Assembly (NCBI RefSeq): GCF_003594875.1
Contig: NZ_QZEY01000021.1
Span: 96,067-160,066 of the forward strand
Length of the DNA: 64,000 nucleotides
Direction: 5' to 3'
DNA from: Bailinhaonella thermotolerans
Lineage (GTDB): Bacteria > Actinomycetota > Actinomycetes > Streptosporangiales > Streptosporangiaceae
Below, piece after piece: positions 51,039 to 60,569 of the stretch; positions within the stretch are counted from its first letter, which is position 1; each line of letters starts with the position of its first letter. A model generated the notes under the pieces. That model worked only from the letters and a program-made list of their open reading frames with translations, was not told where the DNA came from and made no database searches. The position numbers and the translations under genes were made by a program.

Positions 51039-52700
51039 CTAGGCGGGGTCGTTCGCGGCGCGGCTGTCGGCGCCGCGGCTGTCGGCGCCGCGGTTGTCGG
51101 CGATGTGGTTGGCGGCGACGTATCCGAAGGTCATCGCGGGGCCGATGGTGGCGCCGGGACCGGGGTACGTCTCACCCATGACGGCCGCCGAGCAGTTGCC
51201 CGCGGCGTACAGGCCCTCGATCGCCGAGCCGTCCTCGCGCAGGACGCGGGCGTGCTCGTCGGTGACCAGGCCGCCCTTGGTGCCGATGTCGCCGGGGACG
51301 ACCGGGACCGCGTAGAACGGGGCCTTGACCATCGGCAGCAGGTTGGGGTTGGGCAGCGTCGGGTCGCCGTAGTACCGGTCGTACGCGCTGTCGCCGCGGC
51401 CGAACTCCTCGTCCACGCCCCGCCGCGCGAACGCGTTGAACCGCTCGAACTGCGCCTTGAGGTTCCCCGCCGGCACGCCGATCAGCGCGGCCAGCTCCTC
51501 GACGGTGCGCGCCCTCTTGACGAACGTCCGCCACCGCTTGGGGAACGGCTGGCCCGGGAAGAGCCCGAGGAACAGGTACCGCGACTTGGCCCGCGCGTCG
51601 AGGATCATCCACGCCTTCGGGGTCCCGGTGGCGTACATCGTGTCCACGAACTCGTGGTACGGCACGGCCTCGTTGACGAAGCGCTCACCGCGCTCGTTGA
51701 CGATCATCATGCCGGGGATGCCGCGGTCGGCGACCAGGAAGAACGGCCGCTCCCCCGGCGGGACGACGCTCGGCGCGCCCCACACCCGGTCCATCAGGTC
51801 CAGCGCCGCGCCCGCCTTCAGGCCCGCCTCGATGACGTCGCCGGTCTGGCCCTCGGCGGCCGAGCTCCAGCGCTTGTCGGTGGGCTTGGGCAGGTAGCGC
51901 TCGCGCATCTCCTGGCTGGAGGAGAACCCTCCGGCGGCCAGGATCACGCCGTGCCGCGCCCGGATGCGCTCGCCCGCCGCGACGACGCCGGTGACCCGGC
52001 CGTCCTCGATGACCAGCTCCTCCAGCGGCGCGTTGAGCCTCAGCTCCGCGCCCGCCTCGGCCAGCGACAGCCGCATCCGCGCGATCAGCGCCTCGCCGAG
52101 GGAGAGGTACCGCGCGCCGGTGAGCAGCGCGCGCACCGCCCGCAGGCCCACCTTGAGCGAGGTGCGCTTCCCGATCCAGGTGCGGGTGATCATGTTCAGC
52201 TTGTGGAACTCGTAGGAGTTGATGGTCAGCCCGTACGTCGGGAGACCGGCGCGGCGCATGCGCGCGAACTCCGGGCCGAGCCTCTTGCCGTCGAACACGA
52301 CGGGCTCGGCCGACCGCCCCTCCGGACGCCCGCCCGGGCGCTCGGGGTAGTAGTCGGAGTAGCCGGGGGTGTACTCGAACCGCACGTGGCGCGTCTTCTC
52401 GTGCATGAACCGGACCATCTCCGGCCCCTGGTCGAGGTAGGCGTCCTTGCGCGCGGCCGGGACCCGGTCGCCCACGGTCGCGTCGAGGTACCTGCGGGCC
52501 TCCTCGCGGCTGTCCGGCGGCAGGCAGAGGTTGCCCGGCACCCAGATGGCGCCGCCGGAGAGCGCGGTGGAACCTCCGTACTTGCCGGTCTTCTCCAGAA
52601 CGAGCGCGGAGAGCCCACGGTGCCGGGCGGTGATCGCGGCGGCCATCCCGGCCGCCCCCGAACCGACAACGACGACGTCGTAGCTGCTGTCCCAGCCCAT
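51039..52700 (-). CDS. KstD-like FAD-dependent 3-ketosteroid dehydrogenase
   Basis: The 553-aa flavoprotein of the fumarate-reductase/KstD fold has the FAD motif GSGAAGM (Gly13-18), YGGSTALSGGAIWVPGN, GYSDYYPERPGG, and a C-terminal block PFYAVPVVPGDIGTKGGLVT then GLYAAGNCSAAVMGETYPGP and TIGPAMTFGYVAANHI. This block is characteristic of 3-oxosteroid delta-1-dehydrogenases and holds the catalytic Tyr/Gly pair. Related delta-4 (5alpha) dehydrogenases remain possible. The ATG at 52700 has GAGG at 5 nt. The C-terminus has GADSR repeats. Divergent from a TetR gene. Confidence 0.82.
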   Translation of the reverse strand: MGWDSSYDVVVVGSGAAGMAAAITARHRGLSALVLEKTGKYGGSTALSGGAIWVPGNLCLPPDSREEARRYLDATVGDRVPAARKDAYLDQGPEMVRFMHEKTRHVRFEYTPGYSDYYPERPGGRPEGRSAEPVVFDGKRLGPEFARMRRAGLPTYGLTINSYEFHKLNMITRTWIGKRTSLKVGLRAVRALLTGARYLSLGEALIARMRLSLAEAGAELRLNAPLEELVIEDGRVTGVVAAGERIRARHGVILAAGGFSSSQEMRERYLPKPTDKRWSSAAEGQTGDVIEAGLKAGAALDLMDRVWGAPSVVPPGERPFFLVADRGIPGMMIVNERGERFVNEAVPYHEFVDTMYATGTPKAWMILDARAKSRYLFLGLFPGQPFPKRWRTFVKRARTVEELAALIGVPAGNLKAQFERFNAFARRGVDEEFGRGDSAYDRYYGDPTLPNPNLLPMVKAPFYAVPVVPGDIGTKGGLVTDEHARVLREDGSAIEGLYAAGNCSAAVMGETYPGPGATIGPAMTFGYVAANHIADNRGADSRGADSRAANDPA

Positions 52701-52727
52701 CGCCGCCTCACTTCCCTGAGTTGTCAC

Positions 52728-52754
52728 TGTCTCACGGCGAGACACGTTTGTCTC
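52728..52754. promoter_or_regulatory. TetR operator upstream of the KstD-like gene
   Basis: GAGACACGTTTGTCTC (52739-52754) has perfect GAGACA/TGTCTC arms. A further TGTCTC at 52728-52733 makes a second overlapping inverted repeat. It lies between the divergent starts and just upstream of the TetR -10 TAAGAT (52758-52763). Confidence 0.75.
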
Positions 52755-52768
52755 ACCTAAGATAACTG

Positions 52769-53320
52769 GTGATGAGCATCACCGATTCCCGCCCGGGCGA
52801 CGGCGTCCGCGAGCGGATCCTGCGCGCCGCCGCCTCGGCGCTGCGCTCCCACGAACGCGCGGGCATGGCGGAGATCGCCACCGCGGCGGGCGTGGGCCGC
52901 GCCACCCTCTACCGGCACTTCGCCAGCCGCGAGGACCTCCTCGTCGAGCTGGGCCGCTTCTCCGCGGCCGAATGCGTGCGCGCCCTGGAGGCCGCCCGGC
53001 TCGACGCCGTGCCGGTCCCCGAGGCGGTCGCCCGCGCCAACCGGGCGGTCCTGTCCGTCGGGCGCGCCTACTGGGTCGTCAGCGTCCATGCCCCGGACCT
53101 GTGGCCGGAGGAGCGCGCCGTCGGCGACCGCCTGGACCTCCTCGCCCGGCGCGGCCAGGAGGACGGCGTGCTGCGCCGCGACATCCCCGCCGACCACCTC
53201 GGCGCCCTCCACGGCAGCCTCATCGTCGGCGCCCTCACCTACGAGCCCCTGATCGCCCTGGGCGTCGAGGAGGCCGCGGACACCATCACCAAGCTCTACC
53301 TCTCCGGCGCCGCCGCCTGA
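52769..53320 (+). CDS. TetR-family regulator, divergent to the KstD-like gene
   Basis: The 183-aa protein has an HTH in ILRAAASALRSHERAGMAEI and AAGVGRATLYRHFASREDL and a short ligand domain. TAAGAT 5 nt before GTG-ATG suggests a leaderless start at GTG 52769. Binding to the GAGACA palindrome is inferred. Confidence 0.87.
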   Translation: MMSITDSRPGDGVRERILRAAASALRSHERAGMAEIATAAGVGRATLYRHFASREDLLVELGRFSAAECVRALEAARLDAVPVPEAVARANRAVLSVGRAYWVVSVHAPDLWPEERAVGDRLDLLARRGQEDGVLRRDIPADHLGALHGSLIVGALTYEPLIALGVEEAADTITKLYLSGAAA

Positions 53321-53369
53321 CCGGGCCGTACGGCGGGAGCGTGACTGACCGGGCCGTACGGCGGGAGCG
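53318..53369. repeat. Direct repeat copying the TetR stop region, CGTACGGC type
   Basis: Starting at the TetR stop codon, TGACCGGGCCGTACGGCGGG plus four more bases (53318-53341) recurs at 53346-53369, offset 28 bp. Another GGCCGTACGGCG follows near 53382. Confidence 0.75.
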
Positions 53370-53471
53370 CGCGGCGGCCGTACGGCGAGCGGAGGACGGC
53401 GACCCCCGGGCGCGCGGGGTCCGGCGTGAATCCGGGGTGCGGGGCCGGGGCGCGGCGCCGATAATGACCGG

Positions 53472-54191
53472 ATGCCCGATCGGAGCGCGAGCTGGGACGC
53501 GGCGCTGGGGCGCCTGTACGACGTGTTCGCGCGGGTGCCGAGGCCCGCGCGGGTCCCCGGGTGCCCGCACTGCGCCGGGCCCGGCGAGGACCGCCGCCTG
53601 CTCGACGGGCCGGTCGCGGCGATCGGCGCCGGGGACCTGGCGCGATACGCCGCCAAGGCCCTGACCACCTGGGGCGGCGAGGCCGAGTTCCGGTACTTCC
53701 TGCCGCGGCTGCTCGAATGCGCGGCGGCGGACGCGTTCGGCTACCCGGACCCCGAGATCGTCTTCGGCAGGCTGGCGGCGGCCGGATGGGCGGAGTGGCC
53801 GGGCGAGGAGCGCGCGGCCGTCACCGCGTTCCTGGACGCCTGGTGGGACGAGACTCTGCGGCGGCACCCGTCCTCGCCGGGGATCGGCACGGTGCTGTGC
53901 TCCCTGGCCGCGACCGGCCTGGACCTCGGTCCCCGCCTGCGTGCCCTGCGCCCGCTCGCCACCGAGGCGGCGATCGCGCACCTGCACGACCTCGCGACGG
54001 AGGAGCTGTCCGGCGGACGGCTCACGAACCCCTTCTGGGACCGCTCCTCGCCCGGCCACGCCGTGGTGCTCGCCTGGCTGACGGGCGGGCCCGCCGCCGA
54101 GGCCGCCGAGGCCGCATTCGCCCGCGAGACCCGGGAGCCCGTGCTGGAACTCCTCGCGGCCGCCCGCCCCCACCTCGGCCCCGGCGCCTGA
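53472..54191 (+). CDS. Conserved hypothetical protein
   Basis: The 239-aa helix-rich soluble protein has CPHC near residue 31 and ALTTWGGEAEFRYFLPRLLE, followed by DAWWDETLRRHPSS and SGGRLTNPFWDRSSPGHAVV. I recall similar uncharacterised proteins in Streptomyces but no named domain. The ATG lies exactly 6 nt after GATAAT, indicating a leaderless transcript. Confidence 0.75.
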   Translation: MPDRSASWDAALGRLYDVFARVPRPARVPGCPHCAGPGEDRRLLDGPVAAIGAGDLARYAAKALTTWGGEAEFRYFLPRLLECAAADAFGYPDPEIVFGRLAAAGWAEWPGEERAAVTAFLDAWWDETLRRHPSSPGIGTVLCSLAATGLDLGPRLRALRPLATEAAIAHLHDLATEELSGGRLTNPFWDRSSPGHAVVLAWLTGGPAAEAAEAAFARETREPVLELLAAARPHLGPGA

Positions 54192-54291
54192 CCCCGCGCG
54201 CCCGCCGCCGCGTGCCGAGGCCGCACTGCCGGGCTCAGGCCGGGCGGCTGGCTCAGGCCGGGCGGCTGGCGCGGGCCGGGCGCGGCCGTGG

Positions 54292-55788
54292 TCAGGCGGG
54301 GGCGCCAGGCGGGACGAAGGGGAGGCCGGGCGGGGGGCCGGACTCGGCGAGGCGGAGGATCGCGGCGGTGTCGAGGTGCCGCTCGACCAGGTCGGCGAGG
54401 GCGTCCAGGCGGGCCTCGCGGAGCGCGCGGAAGGAGACGTCCGGGGCGGGGGTGAAGTCGCGGCCGGCCAGCGCCGCCACCTCGCGGAGGAAGGCGCGGC
54501 GGAAACCGTCGTTCTCGAAGGCGCCGTGCCAGGTCGTGCCCCAGACCGAGCCCTCCCGGCAACCGTCGAGGAAGGGCTCCGCGCCCGGGTCGCGGGTCAC
54601 CAGGCCGTGGTGGATCTCGTAGGCCGCCACCGGCCGGCCGTACGCCACGCCCTCGGGCCGGGCCAGCGTCTTCTCCCGCGCGAACTCGACGTCGGCCGGG
54701 AGCAGCCCCAGGCCCTCGACCAGGCCCGCGCCGGATTCGACCTCGTCGCGGATCGTCCTGGCGAGCATCTGGTAGCCGCCGCAGACGCCCAGGACCGGGC
54801 GCCCGGCCTTGGCGCGCTCGGCGATCGCCAGGTCGAGGCCGCGCCCCCGGAGCCAGGCCAGGTCGGAGACCGTGGCGCGGGAGCCGGGGAGGACCGCGAG
54901 GTCGGCGTCGTCCAGTTCGCCGGGCGAGGTCACGTAGCGCACGACCACGCCGGGCTCGCTCGCCAGCGCGTCCACGTCGGTGAAGTTGGAGACGCGCGGC
55001 AGCCGCACGACCGCCACGCGCAGGGTCTGCCCGCCGTACGGCGCGAGCGCCACGGGGTCGGCGAGGCCGAGGGAGTCCTCGACGTCCATGCCCGGCACGT
55101 CCGCCCAGGGCAGCACGCCGAGCACCGGCCGGCCGGTCAGCGAGCGCAGCATGTCCAGGCCCGGTTCGAGCAGTTCGGGCGCGCCCCGGAACTTGTTGAT
55201 CACGAACCCGGCGACGAGCGCCTGGTCCTCCGCCGACAGCAGCGCGAGCGTGCCGAACAGCGACGCGAACACCCCGCCCCTGTCGATGTCGCCCACCACC
55301 AGCACCGGCAGGCCCGCCGCCCGGGCCAGGCCCATGTTGGCGATGTCGCCCGCCCGCAGGTTGATCTCCGCCGGGCTGCCCGCGCCCTCGCACACCACCA
55401 CGTCGTACTCCGCGCGCAGCCGGCCCAGCGACTCCAGGGCGATCGCGCGCAGCCGGTCGCGGTACGCGCCGTACCCCACCGCGTCCACGTCGGCGAGCGG
55501 CTTCCCGAGCACCACGACCTGGCTGCGCCGGTCGCTCCCCGGCTTCAGCAGGATCGGGTTCATGTCGGCGGACGGCTCGATCCCGGCGGCCGCTGCCTGC
55601 ATCGCCTGCGCCCGCCCGATCTCGGCCCCGTCGGCGGTCACGAACGAGTTCAGCGACATGTTCTGCGCCTTGAACGGCGCGACCCGCACCCCGCGCCGCG
55701 CCAGCCACCGGCACAACCCCGCCGTGATCACGCTCTTGCCCGCGTCGCTGGTGGTGCCCGCGACGAGCAGCGCCCCGCGCACGCTCAC
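54292..55788 (-). CDS. cobQ: Cobyric acid synthase
   Basis: The 498-aa CobQ/CbiP amidates the b, d, e and g side chains of adenosylcobyrinate a,c-diamide. The N-terminal ATPase domain has [34 protein letters not shown] and [20 protein letters not shown]. The class-I amidotransferase domain has the nucleophile in [15 protein letters not shown] and the His in [14 protein letters not shown]. The GTG at 55788 overlaps the cbiB stop. The region just downstream (54225-54290) holds GCTCAGGCCGGGCGGCTG repeats. Confidence 0.95.
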   Translation of the reverse strand: MSVRGALLVAGTTSDAGKSVITAGLCRWLARRGVRVAPFKAQNMSLNSFVTADGAEIGRAQAMQAAAAGIEPSADMNPILLKPGSDRRSQVVVLGKPLADVDAVGYGAYRDRLRAIALESLGRLRAEYDVVVCEGAGSPAEINLRAGDIANMGLARAAGLPVLVVGDIDRGGVFASLFGTLALLSAEDQALVAGFVINKFRGAPELLEPGLDMLRSLTGRPVLGVLPWADVPGMDVEDSLGLADPVALAPYGGQTLRVAVVRLPRVSNFTDVDALASEPGVVVRYVTSPGELDDADLAVLPGSRATVSDLAWLRGRGLDLAIAERAKAGRPVLGVCGGYQMLARTIRDEVESGAGLVEGLGLLPADVEFAREKTLARPEGVAYGRPVAAYEIHHGLVTRDPGAEPFLDGCREGSVWGTTWHGAFENDGFRRAFLREVAALAGRDFTPAPDVSFRALREARLDALADLVERHLDTAAILRLAESGPPPGLPFVPPGAPA

Positions 55789-56900
55789 GCCCCGCCCCTC
55801 CTCGGCGCGCGTACGGCGGCGCGCGCCTCTCGTGATCGCAGTACGGCCGCGCCCGCCGCCAGGGCCGTCGCGGCGGCGGAGACCGCGCGCGCCAGCCGTA
55901 CGGTGCGGCGGATGTCGGCGACCCCGGGGCGGGGTCCTTCGCCCAGCTCGGGGCGGTGCTCGGTGCGCCCGGCGTAGACGTTGGTCCCGCCCAGGCGCAC
56001 GCCCAGGGCCCCCGCGAACGCGGCCTCGCAGCGGCCCGCGTTGGGGCTCGGATGGCGGTGCCCGTCGCGCCGGAGGACGGCGAGCGCCCGCCGCGCCGAC
56101 CCGCCCGCGAGCGGGGCCGCCAGCGCGGCGAGCACGCCGGTGATCCGCGCGGGCGCGAGGTTGGCGAGGTCGTCCAGGCGGGCCGAGGCCCACCCGAAAC
56201 GTTCGTACCGCGCCGACCGGTGCCCGACCATCGCGTCCAGCGTGTTGACCGCCCGGTAGGCGACCAGCCCCGGCACCCCGGCGACGGCCCCCCAGAACAG
56301 GGGCGCGACCACGGCGTCGGAGGTGTTCTCCGCGACCGACTCCACGGTCGCGCGCGCCAGCTCCTCGGGCCCGAGCTTCGAGGGGTCCCTGCCGCACAGG
56401 TGCGGCAGCCGTTCGCGCGCCGCCGCGAGGTCCCCGCGTTCCAGCGCCTCCGCCATGGCCAGGGCCTCGCGGGACAGCGAGGCGCCGCCGACGACGGCCC
56501 AGGTCGCGGCGGCGACGGCCGCCACCTCCCCGAACCCGGACCCGAGCCCGCCGCGGTCCCCGCGCGTGGGCCGGTCCCCGCGCGCGGGTTCAGAGGGGAG
56601 GCCGCCGGTCCGCCGCGTGCCGTGGGAGCGGGTGACGGCGGCCGCCGCGAGGGCGGGGGCGGCGACGGCGATCAGCGTGAAGAGCGCGCCGCGGGCGCGG
56701 GAGTCGGCGTGGACGCGCCGTTCCAGCGCCGAGACGGCGGTGCCGTACAGCGCGACGGGATGCCCGCGGCGGGGGTCGCCCAGGACGGCGTCGAGGGCCA
56801 TGCCGGCGACCAGCCCCAGCGCCCGGGACGGGCGAAACGCAAGGGACGGGGCCTGCGCGCCGGTCGCGGGCGGCACCCCGGGGAGGTCAGAGGGCGGCAT
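55785..56900 (-). CDS. cbiB: Adenosylcobinamide-phosphate synthase
   Basis: This 371-aa integral membrane CbiB/CobD attaches aminopropanol (phosphate) to cobyric acid. It has [98 protein letters not shown] and GGTNVYAG. A charged Arg/Gly-rich insert lies at about 90-125. The ATG lies inside the last 14 nt of the upstream kinase gene. Confidence 0.94.
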   Translation of the reverse strand: MPPSDLPGVPPATGAQAPSLAFRPSRALGLVAGMALDAVLGDPRRGHPVALYGTAVSALERRVHADSRARGALFTLIAVAAPALAAAAVTRSHGTRRTGGLPSEPARGDRPTRGDRGGLGSGFGEVAAVAAATWAVVGGASLSREALAMAEALERGDLAAARERLPHLCGRDPSKLGPEELARATVESVAENTSDAVVAPLFWGAVAGVPGLVAYRAVNTLDAMVGHRSARYERFGWASARLDDLANLAPARITGVLAALAAPLAGGSARRALAVLRRDGHRHPSPNAGRCEAAFAGALGVRLGGTNVYAGRTEHRPELGEGPRPGVADIRRTVRLARAVSAAATALAAGAAVLRSREARAAVRAPRRGGA

Positions 56901-57678
56901 CGAGGCGGTCCCGGTTGCGGTCGAACCAGTCGAGGGCGCGCAGGATGCGGTCGCCCGCCCCGTCGGCCCACATGCGGGCCCACGCCCCGCCGAGGACGTC
57001 GGCGCGCTCGCGCATCGCCTCGTAGGACCGCTCGAAGCGCAGCCGCACCAGGTCGAGCAGCCTGGAACGGTCCTCCAGGCCGTACGCGTCGCAGAACAGG
57101 CGCAGCCGGGGCCCGACGTAGGTGAAGCGCTGGGCGGCGTCGCGGTCGGCGGGGTGCGCGATCGGGGCCCAGTGCCGCAGGGTCGTGACCACGTCGAACA
57201 GGCGCGTGGTGGGCCGGGCCATGTCGAAGTCGATCAGCGCGTACGGCGACCCGCCCCGGAAGACGACGTTCTCGGGGGTGACGTCGCAGTGCCCGATCAG
57301 CTCGGGGGCGGCGTCGTCGTTCGAGGCGACCTTCTCCCACACCGCGCCCTCGGGCGGCGTGAACCCGGCCACCACGTCGTGGTAGCGCCGCAGCAGCCGC
57401 GCCAGCTCCGCCAGCGCCTCGTCGGAGGCCGCGAACGCGGGCATGGGCCGCAGCGCCGTCACGCCGGGCACGTAGGTGAGGATCTCGCGCCCGCGCTCGT
57501 CGAACCCCAGCACCCGGGGCGCGCCCTCGAAGCCCGCCTCCTCCAGATGCCGCAGCAGCGCGTGCACGGCGGGAGTGGACTCCCGCACGGGCCGCCGCAC
57601 GGTGTCCCCGACCCGCACCACGCCCTCGGTCACATCCCCGCCCCCAAGCGGAATCTCCCCAGGCACCCGGACGAACAT
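56887..57678 (-). CDS. Aminoglycoside-phosphotransferase-fold kinase
   Basis: The 263-aa APH-family protein has the catalytic loop IGHCDVTPENVVF (His-x-Asp...Asn) and the metal motif ALIDFDMARPTTRLFDV. The N-terminal ATP lobe is short. It overlaps cbiB, so it may be co-transcribed with cbiB-cobQ. A kinase for a B12 side-chain precursor such as L-threonine (PduX role) is an attractive but unproven idea; generic antibiotic or choline kinases are alternatives. Confidence 0.85.
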   Translation of the reverse strand: MFVRVPGEIPLGGGDVTEGVVRVGDTVRRPVRESTPAVHALLRHLEEAGFEGAPRVLGFDERGREILTYVPGVTALRPMPAFAASDEALAELARLLRRYHDVVAGFTPPEGAVWEKVASNDDAAPELIGHCDVTPENVVFRGGSPYALIDFDMARPTTRLFDVVTTLRHWAPIAHPADRDAAQRFTYVGPRLRLFCDAYGLEDRSRLLDLVRLRFERSYEAMRERADVLGGAWARMWADGAGDRILRALDWFDRNRDRLDAAL

Positions 57679-57811
57679 AAGGGTTCACCCTAAACGCTCA
57701 TTCCTACCCCGCGGTCCACGCCCCCACACCCCGCGCCCCTGTCTCTTTCCGTCCCGTTTCCCACCCCGGGCATCGCCCCAGCTCAGCGCCGTGGGCGCGG
57801 ACCGGCGGCGG

Positions 57812-57848
57812 CGTACGGCTCCCGCCCGGGCGGGGCGGGAGCCGTACG
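57812..57848. terminator. 16-bp perfect hairpin, CGTACGGC family
   Basis: CGTACGGCTCCCGCCC, loop GGGCG, GGGCGGGAGCCGTACG. It lies past the stop of the left-pointing ABC permease gene and before the APH gene on the same strand, so it should terminate the exporter transcript. Confidence 0.75.
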
Positions 57849-57897
57849 GGATCAGACGGACCGCCGGGCGGGAGCCGTACGAGATCAGACGGACCGC
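57833..57897. repeat. 33-bp direct repeat copying the 3' end of the ABC permease gene
   Basis: GGGCGGGAGCCGTACG followed by GATCAGACGGACCGC occurs at 57833-57864 and again at 57866-57897. The second copy includes the last codons and stop of the permease gene. Confidence 0.75.
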
Positions 57898-58661
57898 TGG
57901 TAGGCGCGGAAGGCGCGGGTGGCCAGGAAGCCGAGCACCAGGGACAGCGCCGCCAGCCAGGCCAGGCGGAGCAGGACGGCCCGCCAGTCGGGGGCCGCGG
58001 ACAGGGCCTCGCGGGAGGCGGTGACGGCCCAGTCCACCGGGTTGACCGCGGAGGCGGCCCGGATCCACCCGGGGGCGGCGTCCGGGGCCATGAACGCCGA
58101 CGAGGTGAACGTCAGCGGCAGCGCCAGGAACTGCGACGCGCCGATCAGCGACTCGCGGGTGCGCACCAGCAGCGCCAGGGCGTTCGACAGCGAGCTGAAC
58201 GCCGCCGTCAGCAGCACCACCGCCGCGAGCGTGACCGCCACCCCGGCCGCTCCCCCGGCGTACGACGCGCCGAGGGCCAGGCCCATGACGAAGATCGCGA
58301 GCGCCTGGACCACGCCGCTGCACGCCTGGTACGCCAGCGTCCCGACCATGAACGCGCCCCGGCGCGCCGGCGTCGTCAGCAGCCGGTCCAGAATGCCCCG
58401 GCCCATGTCGTCGATGAACGCCATCCCGGCCCACCCGGCGGAGAAGACCACGGTCATGACGACCACGCCCGGGACGAGATAGGCGATGTAGGACCCGCCG
58501 CCGAACCCGGGCAGCTCGGCGACCCGCTCGAAGAGCCGCCCGAACAGCAGCAGCCAGACGAGGGGCTGCACGAGCGAGACGACCAGGAAGGCGGGCTGCC
58601 GCGCCATCGCGCGGAGCCCCCGCATCGTGAAGTGCCCGGAATGGACCGCGAGGGCCTTCAC
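57885..58661 (-). CDS. ABC-2 type transporter permease (DrrB-like)
   Basis: The 258-aa protein has six membrane helices (VSLVQPLVWLLLFGRLF, YLVPGVVVMTVVFSAGWAGM, VALAIF-like helix at about 118-140, then three more) and the ABC-2 motif MGRGILDRLLTTPARRGAFM. With the upstream ATPase it forms a DrrAB-type drug exporter. The GTG overlaps the ATPase stop (GTGA). Confidence 0.92.
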   Translation of the reverse strand: MKALAVHSGHFTMRGLRAMARQPAFLVVSLVQPLVWLLLFGRLFERVAELPGFGGGSYIAYLVPGVVVMTVVFSAGWAGMAFIDDMGRGILDRLLTTPARRGAFMVGTLAYQACSGVVQALAIFVMGLALGASYAGGAAGVAVTLAAVVLLTAAFSSLSNALALLVRTRESLIGASQFLALPLTFTSSAFMAPDAAPGWIRAASAVNPVDWAVTASREALSAAPDWRAVLLRLAWLAALSLVLGFLATRAFRAYQRSV

Positions 58662-59644
58662 GCCGCCACCTCCTCACGCGCGTGCCCGGGAGCGGACGCC
58701 TCGCCGAAGGTCCGGCCCGTGTGCCGCAGGTACACGTCGTCCAGCGACGGCCGCGACACGCGCACCGACGCCACCCGCACCCCGGCCGCGTCGAGCGCCG
58801 CGAGCACGTGCGGCACCGCCGAGGCGCCGTCGTCGGCGCGCGTGTGCAGCGCCCGCCCGGCCGCCACCACGTCCCGCACGGCCCCGACCCGCGCGATCGC
58901 GGCGAGCGCCGCCTCGACCGAGCCGGTCCCGTCGAGGTCCACGTGGACGGCGTCGCCCCGCAGCTCGCTCTTGAGCTCGTCCGGGGAGCCCTCGGCCACG
59001 ACGCGGCCCCGGTCCACGATCGCCAGGCGCGCGGCCAGCCTGTCCGCCTCGTCCAGGTAGTGGGTGGTGAGCAGGATCGTCAGCCCCTCGTGCGCGGCGA
59101 GCCGGGCGATCTCCGTCCACAGGTCCGCCCGCGCCTCCGGGTCCAGCCCGGTCGTGGGCTCGTCCAGGAACAGCACGCGCGGCCGGTGGACGAGGCCCAT
59201 GGCCACGTCGAGCCTGCGCTGCATGCCCCCGGAGTACGTCCGGGCCGGGCGCCCTGCCGCCTCGGCCAGCCCGAACCGCGCCAGCAGCTCGTCCGCGCGG
59301 CTCCTCAGCTCGCGCCGGGGCATGCCGTACAGCGCGCCCTGGAGCAGCAGGTTCTCCCGGCCGGTGGCCATGGGGTCCACGCTGACCTTCTGCGTGACGC
59401 AGCCGATGGCCCGCCGTACCCGCCCGGGGTGGCGCAGCACGTCCTCTCCCGCCACCAGCGCCGACCCGGCGTCCGGGCGGGCGAGGGTGGTGAGGATCTT
59501 GACGGTGGTGGACTTGCCCGCGCCGTTCGGCCCGAGCAGCCCGAAGACGGTCCCGGCCGGGACCTCGAAGGACAGGCCGTCGACGGCCGTGACCTTCCCG
59601 TAGCGCTTGACCAGGTCCCTGACCTGGACGGCCCTTGATGACAT
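58658..59644 (-). CDS. DrrA-like ABC transporter ATP-binding protein
   Basis: The 328-aa protein has Walker A GLLGPNGAGKSTTVKIL, Q-loop IGCVTQKVSVDPMATGRENL, signature YSGGMQRRLDVAMGL, Walker B VLFLDEPTTGLDP, switch LLTTHYLDEAD, and the C-terminal DUF4162 (SVRVSRPSLDDVYLRHTG). The ATG at 59644 has GGAGG at 6 nt. Likely controlled by the PadR gene just upstream. Confidence 0.94.
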   Translation of the reverse strand: MSSRAVQVRDLVKRYGKVTAVDGLSFEVPAGTVFGLLGPNGAGKSTTVKILTTLARPDAGSALVAGEDVLRHPGRVRRAIGCVTQKVSVDPMATGRENLLLQGALYGMPRRELRSRADELLARFGLAEAAGRPARTYSGGMQRRLDVAMGLVHRPRVLFLDEPTTGLDPEARADLWTEIARLAAHEGLTILLTTHYLDEADRLAARLAIVDRGRVVAEGSPDELKSELRGDAVHVDLDGTGSVEAALAAIARVGAVRDVVAAGRALHTRADDGASAVPHVLAALDAAGVRVASVRVSRPSLDDVYLRHTGRTFGEASAPGHAREEVAA

Positions 59645-59784
59645 GTGAACCTCCGTGTTGCCGGAGGTCCCGCCCGGGCACGTAGGCTTGACGTGCGAAC
59701 GGAGCGTCTCGCGCCCGCGCGGGACCGCTTCTGCGCCCCGGCCCGGTGTTGCAGCACCGGCCGGGGCCTCTTTCATTTCCTGTG

Positions 59785-59860
59785 CGGCGTCACACCGCTC
59801 CCGTACGGCGTCACACCGCTCCTGTACGGCGTCACACCGCTCCCGTACGGCGTCACGCCA
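59785..59860. repeat. 21-bp tandem repeats with CGTACGGC
   Basis: Three full units of CGGCGTCACACCGCTCCCGT plus A (59785, 59806, 59827) and a partial fourth. Just left, GCCCCGGCCCGGTG and CACCGGCCGGGGC (about 59735-59768) form a hairpin with one bulge that could end the PadR transcript. The 288-bp gap 59645-59932 holds no other feature. Confidence 0.8.
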
Positions 59861-59932
59861 CGGCCGGCCGGGCCGCGCCGTGCGCGCCGGCCGGAGTCGT
59901 GGGGGCTCCGCGCGACCGCGGGAGCCCGGTCC

Positions 59933-60529
59933 TCATCCACGGTCGCGCTCCTCGTGGAGCCGCCGCCACAGGGCCAGGTCCTCGAAGGTGCCGTCCCGGA
60001 TCTCCTTGACCAGCCCGTCGATCCAGTCGCGCTCGGCCCGCAGCAGCACCTGGTGGTACTCCGACTCGATCAGGAAGGCGCGGGACATGTCCAGCTTGCG
60101 GAGCATGGACTCGATCGTGTGCAGGGTGAGCGTCAGCCGTTCCCGGCGCTGCTCCAGGAGGGTGACGACGGTGTCCGGCGGGAGCAGGCCCATGAGCGAG
60201 AGCGCGGCCTCGAAGGAGGTGTACTCCTTGACCGGCACGCCGATCAGCTCGCTCAGCCAGCTCTGCATCTCCAGCTCGCCGGGCTCGGTGAGCGCGTACA
60301 CCGTGCGCTCGGGGCGGCGGCCCTCCCGCGTGACCTCCTGCGGCTCGATCAGGCCGTGCTTCTCCAGCGACTGCACGACGGTGTAGAGCGAGCCGTAATT
60401 GATCTTGATGGAGTGCTCCTTGCCGCGTTCGCGCAGCGTGGTCGCCATCTCGTAGGGGTGCATGGGCCGTTCCCACAGCAGCCCGAGCACGGCGAGCGCG
60501 AGCGGATTGCCCCGTTTGCGTGCGACCAT
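59933..60529 (-). CDS. PadR-family regulator
   Basis: The 198-aa PadR protein has a winged HTH (NPLALAVLGLLWERPMHPYE, NYGSLYTVVQSLEKHGLIEP, ERTVYALTEPGELEMQSWL) and a C-terminal PadR_C helical domain. It precedes the DrrAB-like exporter on the same strand, a common arrangement for PadR-controlled drug pumps. Confidence 0.93.
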   Translation of the reverse strand: MVARKRGNPLALAVLGLLWERPMHPYEMATTLRERGKEHSIKINYGSLYTVVQSLEKHGLIEPQEVTREGRRPERTVYALTEPGELEMQSWLSELIGVPVKEYTSFEAALSLMGLLPPDTVVTLLEQRRERLTLTLHTIESMLRKLDMSRAFLIESEYHQVLLRAERDWIDGLVKEIRDGTFEDLALWRRLHEERDRG

Positions 60530-60569
60530 CCGCGCCTCCCAAGCGACTCCGGTCCGGCCTCCTCGGCCC

